NCBI GenBank assembly: GCA_025927475.1
Contig: JAICLL010000006.1
Coordinates: 1 to 64,000, forward strand
Direction: 5' to 3'
Length of the DNA stretch: 64,000 nt
DNA from: Pirellulales bacterium
Lineage (GTDB): Bacteria > Planctomycetota > Planctomycetia > Pirellulales > JAICIG01
The position numbers were made by a program, and so were the translations under genes. The notes beneath the pieces are model-generated. The model was given only the letters and a program-made list of their open reading frames with translations, was not told the origin of the DNA and searched no databases. Shown piece after piece: positions 18,738-28,163 of this stretch (its first letter is position 1; every line of letters begins with the position of its first letter).

Positions 18738-20135
18738 TTACCGGTCAGAGCCGGCCAGCAGCCGTTGCCGCTCGTATTCTTCGAGCCCCAGCCGCTTCAT
18801 CTTCTTGTAGAGCGTGGTGCGGTTGATGCCGAGCGAATCGGCGGTGGCGTTGCGGTTCCAACCGTTGCCTTGCAAGACTTCGAGAATGATTTGCCGCTCG
18901 GGTCCCTCCAGGGCCTGCTTGAGCGTGCGTGTGCCGACCGGCTCCAGATTGACGGGTCGCGAGGCCATGAGGCTCGGCGGCAAATCGGCCAGGCCGATCA
19001 CTTCTCCCTTGCCGAGCAAAACGGCCCGCTCGATCACATTCTGCAACTCGCGCACGTTGCCCGGCCACCGATAGCGCTCGAGCACGGCGAGCGCTTCTTC
19101 GGAAAAGCCGCGTACCGGCTTGCCCGACTCGGCCCGCACATCTTCCAGAAAGTGCTGGGCCAGCGTGGAAATGTCGGAGCTGCGGTCGCGGAGGCTTGGC
19201 AGCTCGATATTGATGACGTTGACGCGGTAATACAGGTCTTGCCGAAACCGTCCTTGGGCCACAAGCTGTTCGAGGTTTTCGTTCGTCGCCAGGATGACCC
19301 GCGTATCGACCTCAAACGTCTTGCCGCCGCCCACCTGTTCGAACTGTAGCTCTTGCAGCACTCGCAGCAGTTTCACCTGCATGCCGGGGCTGGCCGTGCC
19401 AATTTCATCTAAAAAGATCGTGCCTTCGTCGGCTTGCATGAACTTGCCGAGTTTGTCGTAGTTGGCGCCGGTAAACGAGCCGGCGACATGGCCGAAAAGC
19501 TCGCTTTCCAGCAGCGTTTCGGGCAAAGCCCCGCAGGCCACCTCGACAAATGGCTTGTCGCGCCGGCTGCTGCGGCGATGGATGGCGCGGGCGATCAACG
19601 ACTTGCCCGTGCCGCTTTCGCCGGTGATGAGCACGGTGGCTCGGGTGTCGGCCACGCTGTCGATCACTTCGAACACGCGGCGCATCCGCACGTCGTGTCC
19701 GATGATGTTCTCCATGCCAAACCGCTGGTCGAGCTGGGCCTTGAGTTGCTTGTTCTCTTCGAGCACGCGCCGCTGGTTCAACGCGCGCTGGATCGACATC
19801 TCCAGTTCTTCGTCGATCAGCGGCTTGGTGAGCAGGTCGAAGGCGCCGGCGCGAATGGCTTCGACGGCGGTTTCCACCGTGCCATAGCCGGTGATCAGAA
19901 TCACGGTGGTCTGGGGACGCGTGCGGCGGCAATGTGCCAGCACGTCGAAGCCATCGCCGTCGCCCAGGCGGATATCGACCAAGGCCAGGTCGTAGGCCTT
20001 TTTGTCGATTGCCGCCAGGGCCGCCGAGTACGAACCCGCCGTGTCGAGCTGGTATCCCTGTTCGCGCAGCCAGTCGCCCATCGCTTCCAGCAAGTGGCGA
20101 TCGTCGTCGATGAGCAAAATAGCGGGGCGTTTCAT
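18738..20135 (-). CDS. Sigma-54-dependent Fis-family response regulator (NtrC/AtoC-like)
   Basis: Receiver ([22 protein letters not shown]), AAA+ ([30 protein letters not shown] - a GAFTGA variant) and Fis-type HTH. Confidence 0.95.
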   Translation of the reverse strand: MKRPAILLIDDDRHLLEAMGDWLREQGYQLDTAGSYSAALAAIDKKAYDLALVDIRLGDGDGFDVLAHCRRTRPQTTVILITGYGTVETAVEAIRAGAFDLLTKPLIDEELEMSIQRALNQRRVLEENKQLKAQLDQRFGMENIIGHDVRMRRVFEVIDSVADTRATVLITGESGTGKSLIARAIHRRSSRRDKPFVEVACGALPETLLESELFGHVAGSFTGANYDKLGKFMQADEGTIFLDEIGTASPGMQVKLLRVLQELQFEQVGGGKTFEVDTRVILATNENLEQLVAQGRFRQDLYYRVNVINIELPSLRDRSSDISTLAQHFLEDVRAESGKPVRGFSEEALAVLERYRWPGNVRELQNVIERAVLLGKGEVIGLADLPPSLMASRPVNLEPVGTRTLKQALEGPERQIILEVLQGNGWNRNATADSLGINRTTLYKKMKRLGLEEYERQRLLAGSDR

Positions 20136-20338
20136 TCCGCGGACTTGGCTTAAAAATGCATGGATTGCGGTCGAAAGTATTTAGGTTATGGGGGGGCATG
20201 GGTCAACGCGATCGCGGGAATGCCGATCGGGCTTTGCCGAGCGGAACGGATGTGACGAAGATGACGATTGCCCGCCGTTCGAGGGCAGGTTAGAATAGTC
20301 TCTTTGGCGGAGACAATACCGGGAGGGCATAAGTAGTC

Positions 20339-20971
20339 ATGGCGACTCGCGTATTAGTGGTCGACGACCACGAGGTGGTGCGCACCGGCCTGGTCAGCCT
20401 ATTGGAAGGAACTGATCTGGAAATCGTCGGGCTGGCGTCGAGCGGCCCCGAGGCCGTGCGGTTGGCCAAAAAACACAAGCCCGATGTCATCTTGCTCGAT
20501 ATCCGGATGAGCGAGGGCGACGGTCTGGCGGCCCTGGAAGAGTTGCGGCAATCGCTGCCGAACTGCCGGGTGGTGATGCTCTCGACCTACGACAACCCCA
20601 CCTATATCGCCCGTGCCAACGCCCTGGGCGCCAGCGACTATGTGCTCAAAGGCTCGACGCGCGAGCAGCTCTTGGGGGCGATTCGCGCGGTGGCGGCGGG
20701 CCAGGCGCCCTCCGACTTCGGCGAAATGCAGCGTGTGGCGGGCGCCATGGCCACCCGCGAAAAGGAAGCCGACCCGGGCCTTTCGCTTACGCAGCGCGAA
20801 ACTCAGGTGCTGCGCCACCTGGCCCTGGGTCTGAGCAACAAAGAGATCGGCCGCTCGCTTTCGATCAGCGTCGAAACCGTCAAAGAGCATGTTCAGCACC
20901 TGCTGCGCAAGATCGACGCCACCGACCGCACGCAAGCCGCCGTTTGGGCGGTTCGCAAAGGACTGGTGTGA
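20339..20971 (+). CDS. NarL/LuxR-family response regulator transcription factor
   Basis: RVLVVDDHEVVRTGLVSLL, VILLDIRM, LTQRETQVLRHLALGLSNKEIGRSLSISVETVKEHVQHLLRK. Confidence 0.95.
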   Translation: MATRVLVVDDHEVVRTGLVSLLEGTDLEIVGLASSGPEAVRLAKKHKPDVILLDIRMSEGDGLAALEELRQSLPNCRVVMLSTYDNPTYIARANALGASDYVLKGSTREQLLGAIRAVAAGQAPSDFGEMQRVAGAMATREKEADPGLSLTQRETQVLRHLALGLSNKEIGRSLSISVETVKEHVQHLLRKIDATDRTQAAVWAVRKGLV

Positions 20972-21387
20972 TCGAGCACGTGATGAACGATTCGGTGGAC
21001 GGCAATCTGGCGGGGGTCGATCTGGTGGCCGCTGCGCATCGCCGCGAAGAGTGGACGGTGCAGCTCAGTTATCCCCAGGCGATGGTGCCGCGGCACGCCG
21101 AAAGCTTCTGCAGTTGGGCGCGGCGGCTGCGAGGCAAGCTGCTCGATGCGCGCCCGGCGGCCGATCTGAAAGACGACCAGAGCGTGGTGGTGATCGAGCA
21201 ATTTGAGTTTCGCAATCAGGAAGACGCCGCTGAGTTTTGCCGCTACACCTGCCAGGCCCTGGAAAAATGGTCGGGCGCCTGCACCGAACGCCGCTACACG
21301 ATGAAGCTGCGCGGGCGAATCAAGTTCGACGGCAAACACGAGGGACGCGTCGGCTCGGCCCGCGCCCGCTCGAACGATACGGACTAA
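20968..21387 (+). CDS. Hypothetical protein, overlapping the response regulator gene
   Basis: GTG at 20968 overlaps the TGA (GTGA); alternative ATG at 20983; acidic/basic soluble protein. Confidence 0.65.
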   Translation: MIEHVMNDSVDGNLAGVDLVAAAHRREEWTVQLSYPQAMVPRHAESFCSWARRLRGKLLDARPAADLKDDQSVVVIEQFEFRNQEDAAEFCRYTCQALEKWSGACTERRYTMKLRGRIKFDGKHEGRVGSARARSNDTD

Positions 21388-21408
21388 CCGGCGCAGCCCC
21401 TCTTTACG

Positions 21409-21432
21409 GTAGCCCCGGCCCTTGTGGCCGGC
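21409..21432. repeat. Dispersed palindromic repeat GTAGCCCCGGCCCTTGTGGCCGGC
   Basis: Exact motif shared with 40290-40313 and 46158-46207. Confidence 0.9.
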
Positions 21433-21549
21433 CACCGCGATTTTTTTCTCGTGCAAAATGCTTGGCGCGGCGTCATCCGACCGCGATACTGAGCGGTCGC
21501 CGTAGATCGCTGGCCTGCGCCAGCGCGGCGCCCCTTCTCCTTTCACCGC

Positions 21550-22080
21550 ATGAGGATCGTCATGCAAGACACGCCTTTCCGCACCGCAGCCGTCGCCCCG
21601 GATTTCTCCGCGTTAGAAAGCCAACATCGAGTCGGCGCCAATTGGTTCTTGTGGATCGCCGGTCTCTCGTTGGTCAACACCGCCATTTTATTGAGCGGTG
21701 GCGATCGTAATTTCGTCATCGGCTTGGGCATTGCCTCCATCATGGCGGCCATCGGTGTTGGCGCCGCGCAAGCCAATCCCGAGGCCGCAATGATCATCAA
21801 AGGCGTCGCCTTGGTGTTTTGCTTGTTGGCCTCGGGCGTGTTCGCTGGGTTCGGAGTGCTGGCGCGCTATCGCCACACCTGGGCATTCGTGGTGGGCATG
21901 ACGCTGTACGCCTTCGATGCCTTGATTTACTTGTTGGCTCAGGACTTGATGAGCTTTGGTTTCCACATCTTCGCGCTGTTTTGCCTCTGGAACGGCCTGA
22001 AGGCTTGCCGCGCGCTGAATCAACAACCGCTGCACCAGCCGATGCTGGCGCCCGAGGTAGTCGAAGTCGAGCCTGCATAA
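21550..22080 (+). CDS. Hypothetical multi-pass membrane protein
   Basis: Several hydrophobic helices (WFLWIAGLSLVNTAILL, MIIKGVALVFCLLASGVFAGFGVL, FVVGMTLYAFDALIYLLAQ). Confidence 0.8.
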   Translation: MRIVMQDTPFRTAAVAPDFSALESQHRVGANWFLWIAGLSLVNTAILLSGGDRNFVIGLGIASIMAAIGVGAAQANPEAAMIIKGVALVFCLLASGVFAGFGVLARYRHTWAFVVGMTLYAFDALIYLLAQDLMSFGFHIFALFCLWNGLKACRALNQQPLHQPMLAPEVVEVEPA

Positions 22081-22132
22081 CCCGCGCAGCGATAGTTTTC
22101 TGACATTGTGTTGACTGGCCGGAGAGCCACTG

Positions 22133-22193
22133 AAAGCCCGACGCGTGAGCGAGGGGAAATGCGCTATTTCCCTCGCTCACGGGTCGGGCTTCC
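22133..22193. repeat. Long hairpin repeat GAAAGCCCGACGCGTGAGCGAGGGGAAA...TTTCCCTCGCTCACGGGTCGGGCTTCC
   Basis: Arms of about 26 bp; related hairpin at 46068-46133. Confidence 0.9.
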
Positions 22194-22330
22194 AAGGCGA
22201 GTAACTCTCTCGACTAAGAATGCCCGCGAAGCTGCCGGGTTGCTTCGCGGGGCCGATGTTTTAGAATGGAGGTTTTGTGCGGCGCCGCAGAGGCGGGCCG
22301 CGAAGCCCGTCATCTATCTTCTCCTTTTCC

Positions 22331-22831
22331 ATGTCGCGAGATTTTTCGCTGGGAACCGTCGAGGTCGCGCTGTCGCCGCTCGAACGGTTCGAAGAATTTG
22401 TTCAAAGCCGTGGCAAACGCCGCTCGGCGCAGCGCACCGCCATTGTCGAACAAGTCTTCAGCCGCCACGATCATTTCGATGCCGATGACCTGCTCGAGCA
22501 ATTGCGCGAGGTGGCCGGCGGCCGGGCCGTCAGCCGGGCCACCGTCTATCGCACACTCAATGAGCTGGTCGAATCGGGCTTGCTGCGCGAGATGGATCTG
22601 AAAGGCCGCAAGGTCTACGAGCACGATTACGGCTATCCGCAACACGATCATTTGCATTGCCAGCGGTGCGGCAAGTTGATCGAGTTTAGCAGCGACGAAA
22701 TCAAGCAGATCCGCGAGGCGGTCGGCCGCGAGCACCAATTCCGCGTGCTCGGCCATCAGTTGATTATCAACGGCATCTGCTCGGAATGCAGCCGGACGAA
22801 GCGCCGCACCCGCCCGCTCGATTTGATCTAA
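22331..22831 (+). CDS. Fur-family transcriptional regulator
   Basis: RRSAQRTAIVEQVFSRHDHFDADDLLEQLRE..VSRATVYRTLNELVESGLL..HDHLHCQRCGKLIEF. Confidence 0.95.
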   Translation: MSRDFSLGTVEVALSPLERFEEFVQSRGKRRSAQRTAIVEQVFSRHDHFDADDLLEQLREVAGGRAVSRATVYRTLNELVESGLLREMDLKGRKVYEHDYGYPQHDHLHCQRCGKLIEFSSDEIKQIREAVGREHQFRVLGHQLIINGICSECSRTKRRTRPLDLI

Positions 22832-22833
22832 GC

Positions 22834-23613
22834 TCACTGCCAGTTCGGTTCGCGTTTTTCCAGAAACGCCGACAGTCCTTCGGCGGCGGCTTCGGTGGTG
22901 CGAGCGGTGGCGCTCACCGCGGCGCCGGCAGACAGCCAGGTGGGCAAGTGTTCGGCAACGATTTCGTTAAGCATTCGCTTGGTGAGCTGCAGCGCCTCGG
23001 GAGCGCAGCGGGCACATTGTCCGGCCAGCTCGATGGCCCGCGGCCAGAGGTGATCGGGCGCAACCACTTCGTGAAACACGCCGATGCGATGGGCCTCGGC
23101 GGCTTCGACCGTCTGGGCCGACATCAAGAGCCGCGCCGCTTGTCCGCCACCGAGTCGGAACGCCAACAGCGGCGCGACCATGCCCGCCACGATGCCGCGG
23201 AGCGGCTCGGGCAGTCCGAACCTTGCCTCTGGGGAGGCCAGCACCATGTCGCAGGCGAGCACCAGTCCGGCGCCGCCCGCCAAGGCCGGCCCATTGACGG
23301 CCGCGATTAGCGGCTTGGGAAACCGCCACATGGTTTCCAGCAATTCGTGGTAAGCTGCCGCATCGTCGCGCCATTGCTGATAGGCATTTTCCTGGTCTCG
23401 GGCAGCCAGCATTTCTTGCAGGTCCATGCCGGCGCAAAAGGCCGGGCCGGCGCCCGTCAGCACCACCGCGCGAACGCGCCGCTCGAGGTGCAAATCGCCC
23501 AGCGCCTGGCTCAGCTCAGCCAGCATCGCGCGATTCAGCGCGTTGCGCTTTTCCGGACGGTTCAGAATGATCGTGCCGGCGTGCTGATGAAGGTTGATGC
23601 GGACGAGGGGCAT
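22834..23613 (-). CDS. Enoyl-CoA hydratase/isomerase family protein
   Basis: LNRPEKRNALNRAMLAELSQAL, AFCAGMDLQEM, AAVNGPALAGGAGLVLACDMVLAS. Confidence 0.93.
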   Translation of the reverse strand: MPLVRINLHQHAGTIILNRPEKRNALNRAMLAELSQALGDLHLERRVRAVVLTGAGPAFCAGMDLQEMLAARDQENAYQQWRDDAAAYHELLETMWRFPKPLIAAVNGPALAGGAGLVLACDMVLASPEARFGLPEPLRGIVAGMVAPLLAFRLGGGQAARLLMSAQTVEAAEAHRIGVFHEVVAPDHLWPRAIELAGQCARCAPEALQLTKRMLNEIVAEHLPTWLSAGAAVSATARTTEAAAEGLSAFLEKREPNWQ

Positions 23614-23651
23614 GAGTGGTGAGTGGTGAGTGGTGAGTGGGAGATTCGACG

Positions 23652-24002
23652 CTAGCGGCGTAGCATTGATTCGAGATCCTTGGGTTCAGGCAACTCCAAC
23701 TCCTCAATCGCCGTGCTGAGCAGCTTGCCTTGCGTGTCGATACGCAATGACTGGCTGGCGCCGCCCGCGAGCGCATCGTACAACACAAAGTTGACGGCCC
23801 ACAAGCGGGGAAGCTCGTAGCGCTCCACGCGGCTGCAGCCGAGGCCCGCAAAATAGTCCGCCACGCGCTCGGCGGTTAGCGCATCACGCAAGAATTCGTA
23901 GCCAGCCTGCGAATAGGCGATGACACCGATATTGGCGTGGTTGCCCTTGTCGCCGCTACGAGCATGAGCCACCCGATTTAAGGTGATTGTTTTCTGCATC
24001 AT
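23652..24002 (-). CDS. AtuA C-terminal-like small protein
   Basis: ITLNRVAHARSGDKGNHANIGVIAYSQAGYEFLRDALTAERVADYF; ARSGDKGxxANIG motif, adjacent to AtuA. Confidence 0.8.
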   Translation of the reverse strand: MMQKTITLNRVAHARSGDKGNHANIGVIAYSQAGYEFLRDALTAERVADYFAGLGCSRVERYELPRLWAVNFVLYDALAGGASQSLRIDTQGKLLSTAIEELELPEPKDLESMLRR

Positions 24003-24019
24003 AATTCGTATAGCTTCCG

Positions 24020-25390
24020 TCAAGCGGCGGCCCACTCCGCGGCGGTTTGGACCTGCCACTGCGGTTTCACAAGCTCTTTTGGCACCAGCGCCGGCCAGTA
24101 GGCAAACACCGGCCGCACCACCGGGCGGCCGGCGGCATAGCCGGCCAGCCCGGCGGGGCCGCTGGTGGCCAACGGCGCAATCTCCTTGGTAAATCGCTCG
24201 ACCGCTTCACGCCGATCGTCATGCACCGTGATGCGTAACATCACCTCGCGCAGGTCGGCCGGCGGCGCGTGCAACCCGGGCACCCCCTCGCCCGCGCCCA
24301 GGCACTCGATTTGAACCTGCGCCAACTCGAAACCCGCCGCACGAACTCGCCGGACAATGATGTCGGCACAGGCGCGCGCCTTGGTCACCGGCTCGCGGCC
24401 ATAAACCAGCAACTGCCCGCTGGCGGTGTAGCCGGCGCGGTAAGCCAACGAGACTTTGTAGTGGTCAGGAGCAGGCCGCCCCGTGGCTCTCTGCACCGCG
24501 ACACGATTGGCGCCAAGCGCTTCAATTTCGACCGTCGTGAAATCGACATCGACGTCGGGCGTCAGATAATGTGCCGGATCGCCGATCTCATAGACCAATT
24601 GTTCCGCCACCGTTTCGCGATTGACCACGCCGCCCGAACCCTCGGGCTTGGTGATGACACATGCGCCATCGTCGGACAACTCGGCAATCGGATAGCCTAC
24701 GTCGGCCAGTTCGGTCTCTTGCCAATGCGCGTAAAAACCGCCGGTGGCCTGCGCCCCGCACTCGATCAGGTGCCCCGCCACGCTGGCCCTGGCCAGCCGA
24801 TGCCAATCTTCCCAGGCCCAGGCGAATTCATGCACGGCCGGTCCCACGGTGAGCGAGGCATCGGCCACGCGACCGGTGACGACCAGCCGCGCACCCTGGC
24901 CCAAGGCGTCGGCGATCTCTCGCGCGCCCAGATAGGCGTTGGCGCTGACGACTTGCTCTTTCAACTCGCGGAGCGGCTGGCCCGTATCAAGGTTGTTGAA
25001 AAGACAGCCGGAGGCCAGCAGCCCTGGCAGTTCGGGCAGCAGATCGTCGCCCGTGACAACGCCCACCGGCATGTCGCCCAAACCGGCGGCGGCCAACACG
25101 CGGCCGGCCGCGGCCGCGCAGGCCCGCGGGTTTATGCCGCCCGCGTTGGTGATGATTTTCAGCCGCGGCTGCCGCCGCCAGACCGGAGCAAGATCGGCAA
25201 GCACGGTCAAAAAGTCGTCGGCATAGCCGGCGGCCGGATCCTTTTCGCGTCGCCGCGCAAGGATCGACAGCGTCAACTCGGCCAGGTATTCCAACGTGAG
25301 ATAATCGAGCGGGGCCGATTCGATCAGCCGCCGCGGCGAGCTGAGACTGTCGCCCAGAAACCCCGCGCCATTGCCGATTGTGATGGTCAC
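24020..25390 (-). CDS. Acyclic terpene utilization AtuA family protein (DUF1446)
   Basis: MTITIGNGAGFLGDSLSSPRRLIESAPLDYLTLEYLAELTLSIL; ITNAGGINPRACA. Confidence 0.92.
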   Translation of the reverse strand: MTITIGNGAGFLGDSLSSPRRLIESAPLDYLTLEYLAELTLSILARRREKDPAAGYADDFLTVLADLAPVWRRQPRLKIITNAGGINPRACAAAAGRVLAAAGLGDMPVGVVTGDDLLPELPGLLASGCLFNNLDTGQPLRELKEQVVSANAYLGAREIADALGQGARLVVTGRVADASLTVGPAVHEFAWAWEDWHRLARASVAGHLIECGAQATGGFYAHWQETELADVGYPIAELSDDGACVITKPEGSGGVVNRETVAEQLVYEIGDPAHYLTPDVDVDFTTVEIEALGANRVAVQRATGRPAPDHYKVSLAYRAGYTASGQLLVYGREPVTKARACADIIVRRVRAAGFELAQVQIECLGAGEGVPGLHAPPADLREVMLRITVHDDRREAVERFTKEIAPLATSGPAGLAGYAAGRPVVRPVFAYWPALVPKELVKPQWQVQTAAEWAAA

Positions 25391-25662
25391 GATGTCGGCT
25401 CCTCAGCAGACAACTCGATTCGCGCGCAATTCGTGCAACGCCGGCCGCGAAGGATGTACTTCTGGTCGCCCGGATGCTGCTCGGCGCCCTGACGAAAGGC
25501 CGTCATCGGGTTCAGCGACGTCGGCTCGCCGGGGACCACAAAGACCAGGTGTGAGTCACCGGCCGCCGTAAAGGCCCCAAACGCAAAGCGCGATTGAGCA
25601 TAGCCGGCTTCCATGGCTCCGCCGCAGAACCTGCAGACGGCATTCCTCGTCGTCTCGGCCAT
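25387..25662 (-). CDS. Small zinc-ribbon-like protein (DUF6487-type)
   Basis: CRFCGG ... YILRGRRCTNCARIEL cysteine pairs; overlaps the atuA-like start. Confidence 0.65.
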   Translation of the reverse strand: MAETTRNAVCRFCGGAMEAGYAQSRFAFGAFTAAGDSHLVFVVPGEPTSLNPMTAFRQGAEQHPGDQKYILRGRRCTNCARIELSAEEPTS

Positions 25663-25711
25663 TTCGTGTGACCCTTGTTTTGAACGACCGCAATTTTAAC
25701 AATTCTGTTCC

Positions 25712-27325
25712 CTAGACTTGAAACACTCCCAGCTTAAACGGTTCCTGCTCGGCGTGCCGCGTGGCGGTCTCCAGAGCAAAGATCAACTCGTCGCGCGTGC
25801 GAAGCGGGTCGATGATCCGATCGACCCAGCCGCGCGCGGCCGCGTAGCGCGGGTCCATCTGCCGCTGGTAACTCTCGCGGACATCGTGGCGCAATTGCTC
25901 GAGCTTGGCATGATCGATCGCTTCGCCCTCGCGCTGGAGGCTTTTGAGGGTGATCTCCAGCAGCGTCGAGGTTGCCTGATCGCCGCCCATCACGGCGCAG
26001 CGGGCGGTGGGCCAGGCGAAAATCAACCGCGGATCGAAGGCCTTGCCGCACAGCGCGTAGTTGCCCGCCCCGAACGACCCGCCCACGAGCACCGTCAGCT
26101 TGGGCACGCGGCTGTTGCTGATGGCGTTGACCAGCTTGGCCCCGGCCTTGATGATGCCCGAACGCTCGCTGTCGCGCCCGACCATGAAGCCATTCACGTC
26201 TTGCAGAAAGACGATCGGCAGCCAGTCTTGATTACAGTTCATCACAAACCGGGCGGCCTTCTCGGCGCTGTCGACATAAAGCACGCCGCCGAACTGCATC
26301 GGTCCTTCCGCCGGGCGCACCGGATGATGCTGATTGGCCACGATGCCGACCGAAAAGCCGCCCAGCCGGGCGGTGCCGCAAACCAGCGATTGTCCATACT
26401 CGGCCTTGTATTCGTCGAAGGTGCCGGCGTCGAGGATGCAGTCGAGCACGTCGCGCACTTCGTAATCGTGCCGCGGATTCGGGCTGACCAGTTGCTCGAT
26501 GTCGGCGGCGGGCCGCGCAGGCGCAACCGGCTCGCCGCGATGAAACGGCGCCGCGGGCTGGGGCGCATCGGGCGCGACCTGCTCCGCCAGCCGCCGCAAG
26601 CGCACCAGGCAAGCCTCGTCGTTCGGCTCTCGATAGTCGATCGTTCCGCTGATCTGGGCGTGCATTTCGGCCCCGCCCAAATCGTCGCTCGACACGCTCT
26701 GGCCGATGGCGCTTTTGACCAGCGCCGGCCCCGCCAGATACAGGCCGGAGCCTTCGGTCATCAACAGCTTATCGCAGAGCACCGGCAGATAGCCGCCGCC
26801 GGCGACGCAGTTGCCCATGATGGCGGCCACCTGCCCGATGCCCGCCGCCGACAGCACTGCGTTGTTCCTGAAAATCCGGCCAAAATCGTCTTCGTCCGGA
26901 AAGACATCTTCCTGCAACGGCAGAAAGACGCCCGCCGAATCGACCAGGTAAATCAGCGGCAGCCGGTTTTGAAAGGCAATGCGTTGGGCACGCAATACCT
27001 TTTTTGTCGTAGCGGGGAAAAAGGCGCCAGCCTTCACCGTGGCGTCGTTGGCAATGATCATCTGCCGCCGGCCGGCCACCGTGCCGACGCCGCAGATCAC
27101 TCCCGCCGCCGGTGCGCCACCCCACTCGCCATACATCTGCCAACCGGCCCACAGGCCCAATTCGAAAAACTCGGTGTTGGCATCGATGAGCCGTTCGATC
27201 CGCTCTCGGGCGGTCAGGCGGCCTTTGGCGTGTTGGCGATCGATGGCGGCTTGTCCGCCGCCGGTGGCAATCTCGGCCTCCAATTCGGCAAAACCGCGTA
27301 CGAGTTGCGAGAGCGAGTCGTTCAT
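25712..27325 (-). CDS. Acyl-CoA carboxylase carboxyltransferase (beta) subunit
   Basis: QHAKGRLTARERIERLIDANTEFFELG..GGAPAAGVICGVGTVAGRRQMIIANDATVKAGAFFP..GSFGAGNYALCGKAFDPRLIFAWPTARCAVMGGDQA. Confidence 0.95.
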   Translation of the reverse strand: MNDSLSQLVRGFAELEAEIATGGGQAAIDRQHAKGRLTARERIERLIDANTEFFELGLWAGWQMYGEWGGAPAAGVICGVGTVAGRRQMIIANDATVKAGAFFPATTKKVLRAQRIAFQNRLPLIYLVDSAGVFLPLQEDVFPDEDDFGRIFRNNAVLSAAGIGQVAAIMGNCVAGGGYLPVLCDKLLMTEGSGLYLAGPALVKSAIGQSVSSDDLGGAEMHAQISGTIDYREPNDEACLVRLRRLAEQVAPDAPQPAAPFHRGEPVAPARPAADIEQLVSPNPRHDYEVRDVLDCILDAGTFDEYKAEYGQSLVCGTARLGGFSVGIVANQHHPVRPAEGPMQFGGVLYVDSAEKAARFVMNCNQDWLPIVFLQDVNGFMVGRDSERSGIIKAGAKLVNAISNSRVPKLTVLVGGSFGAGNYALCGKAFDPRLIFAWPTARCAVMGGDQATSTLLEITLKSLQREGEAIDHAKLEQLRHDVRESYQRQMDPRYAAARGWVDRIIDPLRTRDELIFALETATRHAEQEPFKLGVFQV

Positions 27326-27455
27326 GCCACCGCATGATAACAATGCACCGGCGCCGGTGGCAGTCCGAAACAAGACGACCACCGCGGCTTTCTGCCGAGA
27401 GGGTGAACCGCGACTATCCGCTTGAGCTGGGGGCTTACCCTAGTAAAATCACATC

Positions 27456-27518
27456 ATGACGCTGAATGAAGCTCTCAAGCAACTCAAAGCGCGCGGCAAG
27501 GTGAGCCGGCAAGGCTGA
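27456..27518 (+). pseudogene. Short remnant resembling the N-terminus of an AlkD-like DNA alkylation repair protein
   Basis: MTLNEALKQLKARGKVSRQG-stop; typical 'MTLxEALxxLKAxG' start followed by premature stop. Confidence 0.3.
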
Positions 27519-27533
27519 GCGAACACGTCCACG

Positions 27534-28088
27534 ATGAATCTACACACTATGCCAACCATTCGCTGCAAAGCCGCCGTGTTTGCCCTCGACTCGTGGACGA
27601 TTCTCACGCTGCCGAAAAGCGCCAGCGCGAAACTACCCTCGCGGGGCATGGCGATGGTCACGGGTACGATCAACGGTTTCTGTTTCCAAGCCCCGCTCGA
27701 ACCAGACGGCAAGGGTAGCCATTGGTTCATGGTCGATCAAGCCATGAGCGACGCCGCGGGAGTCGTCGCGGGCAATACGGTGGCGTTGGCGATCGAGCCG
27801 GCCGCCGAATGGCCGGAACCGCAAATGCCGCTGGATCTCAAGAATGCGCTCGCGGCCGACCCGCAGGCCCGCAGCGTGTGGAGCGACATCACCCCCGCCG
27901 CGCGCTGGGACTGGATCCGCTGGATACGTTCGACCAACCAGCCGGAAACGCGTCGGCGGCGGATCGAAGTGGCGTGCTCAAAGCTCCGGTCCGGAAACCG
28001 AAGGCCCTGTTGTTTTAATCGTAATCTCTGCACCGAACCCTCGGTGTCGAAGAATGGAGTGCTCCGCGAGCCGAGGCCAACAACGTAA
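27534..28088 (+). CDS. YdeI/OmpD-associated family protein with DUF1905
   Basis: FALDSWTILTLPKSASAKLPSRGMAMVTGTINGFCFQAPLEPDGKGSHWF; IRSTNQPETRRRRIEVACSKLRSGNRRPCCFNRNLC. Confidence 0.88.
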   Translation: MNLHTMPTIRCKAAVFALDSWTILTLPKSASAKLPSRGMAMVTGTINGFCFQAPLEPDGKGSHWFMVDQAMSDAAGVVAGNTVALAIEPAAEWPEPQMPLDLKNALAADPQARSVWSDITPAARWDWIRWIRSTNQPETRRRRIEVACSKLRSGNRRPCCFNRNLCTEPSVSKNGVLREPRPTT

Positions 28089-28163
28089 TTCGAGAGGAGC
28101 CTATCGCGGAACCGGCATTGTGGTGTAAGCGTCCCGCCTGCCCGCCGGTTCTGGGATAAGCAC

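Noticed and set aside
24269-25492. 407-aa plus-strand ORF
   Set aside because: Antisense shadow of the AtuA gene
25718-27337. 539-aa plus-strand ORF
   Set aside because: Exact antisense of the acyl-CoA carboxylase gene; no recognisable domains
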